Of a stretch of 5,068 bases of DNA, positions 4,704 to 5,068 are shown piece by piece. The position numbers and the translations under genes were made by a program. The stretch spans positions 1 through 5,068 of the forward strand of contig JAUQQB010000239.1 of the NCBI GenBank assembly GCA_030550075.1, in the 5' to 3' direction. A model generated the notes under the pieces. That model made no database searches. It saw nothing but the letters and a program-made list of their open reading frames with translations, and was not told where the DNA came from. The DNA comes from Chloroflexota bacterium (lineage in GTDB: Bacteria > Chloroflexota > Anaerolineae > Thermoflexales > Thermoflexaceae). The stretch's first letter is position 1. Each line of letters starts with the position of its first letter.

Positions 4704-5068
4704 ATGAAGAGCGTGGCCCATTTCAACGGCAGGAAAGGCCGGGCAGTGATGCTCGCGATCATTGTAGCGGGAGCCTTCCTGGCGTTTCCGGCCCCGATGC
4801 AACCGGTTCGAGCCCACGCCCCCTCCCAGGCCCCTGCAGAGCGACCTTTTGGGTTACCCTTTGTGGAGCCGCCCGGACCGAGCACCTGGTTGATGGTCCA
4901 GCCCTATGGGAACACGGTGGGCGCCTTTCGTCAGCGAAACACAACTTATCGGGCCGGCCAGGGGTTGCACTTCGGCATCGACTTCGCGGCGCGGTGTGGA
5001 ACCCCTGTGGTGGCCATCGGCGATGGGGTGGTCAGCGAGGTGGATGCCATGTTCCACGGCGCCGGGCC
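4704..5068 (+). CDS. Secreted M23-family (LytM-type) metallopeptidase, N-terminal part
   Basis: The first 121 residues of a protein that continues past the right edge. The start is ATG 4704, 9 bases after AGGAGG (4689-4694); the in-frame ATG at 4695 touches that site and is unlikely. A signal peptide is visible: charged RKGR (10-13), a hydrophobic core at about 14-28, and a likely signal peptidase I site after AHA (37-39). The M23 domain opens with YRAGQGLHFGIDFAARCGTP (82-101). His89 and Asp93 form the H-x-x-x-D zinc-binding motif, and the GTPVVAIGDGVV strand (99-110) is the usual next element. The second zinc ligands (H-x-H) lie beyond the window. M23 enzymes cut peptidoglycan cross-bridges or act as inactive cell-division activators; which applies cannot be told. 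It is divergent from the PhnD-like gene. Confidence 0.85.
   Translation, partial: MKSVAHFNGRKGRAVMLAIIVAGAFLAFPAPMQPVRAHAPSQAPAERPFGLPFVEPPGPSTWLMVQPYGNTVGAFRQRNTTYRAGQGLHFGIDFAARCGTPVVAIGDGVVSEVDAMFHGAG

Overview
The window is GC-rich bacterial DNA (most genes use G/C at third positions) and looks like a thermophilic Chloroflexota chromosome, perhaps a Thermoflexus-like lineage. That placement is inference: it rests on the GC-rich lipoprotein and ABC-transporter style, and on the pairing of an FMN riboswitch with a RibX/RibY-type ABC transporter, an arrangement known from Chloroflexus. No marker gene in the window fixes the taxonomy.

Left part (1-726): a long non-coding leader. It opens with the 3' two-thirds of an FMN (RFN) riboswitch aptamer, cut by the window edge. 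Two small hairpins and two consecutive intrinsic terminators (204-240 and 304-338) follow. Next comes a 126-bp element with 15-bp terminal inverted repeats and a perfect 8-bp flanking direct repeat, which I read as a non-autonomous, IS66-like MITE. A perfect 15-bp GC-rich hairpin and alternative small hairpins over the next ribosome binding site complete the leader.

Middle (727-3335): a three-gene plus-strand operon. It encodes a membrane permease (ribX), a lipoprotein substrate-binding protein of the NMT1/ThiY type (ribY) and an ABC ATPase. The last two overlap by ATGA. With the FMN aptamer upstream, the best reading is a riboflavin (or flavin precursor) importer that is shut off when FMN is plentiful. 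A strong hairpin terminator at 3373-3411 separates it from the convergent gene to its right.

Right part (3336-5068): a minus-strand gene for a PhnD-like solute-binding lipoprotein, with no transporter partner visible. Its upstream region holds a minus-strand RNA hairpin overlapping G-quadruplex-type G runs on both strands. A 367-bp divergent intergenic region with two further inverted repeats separates it from a secreted M23-family (LytM-type) metallopeptidase, which runs off the right edge.

The most notable points are the likely MITE in the leader of an FMN-riboswitch operon, the tandem terminators, and the structured leader of the PhnD-like gene.
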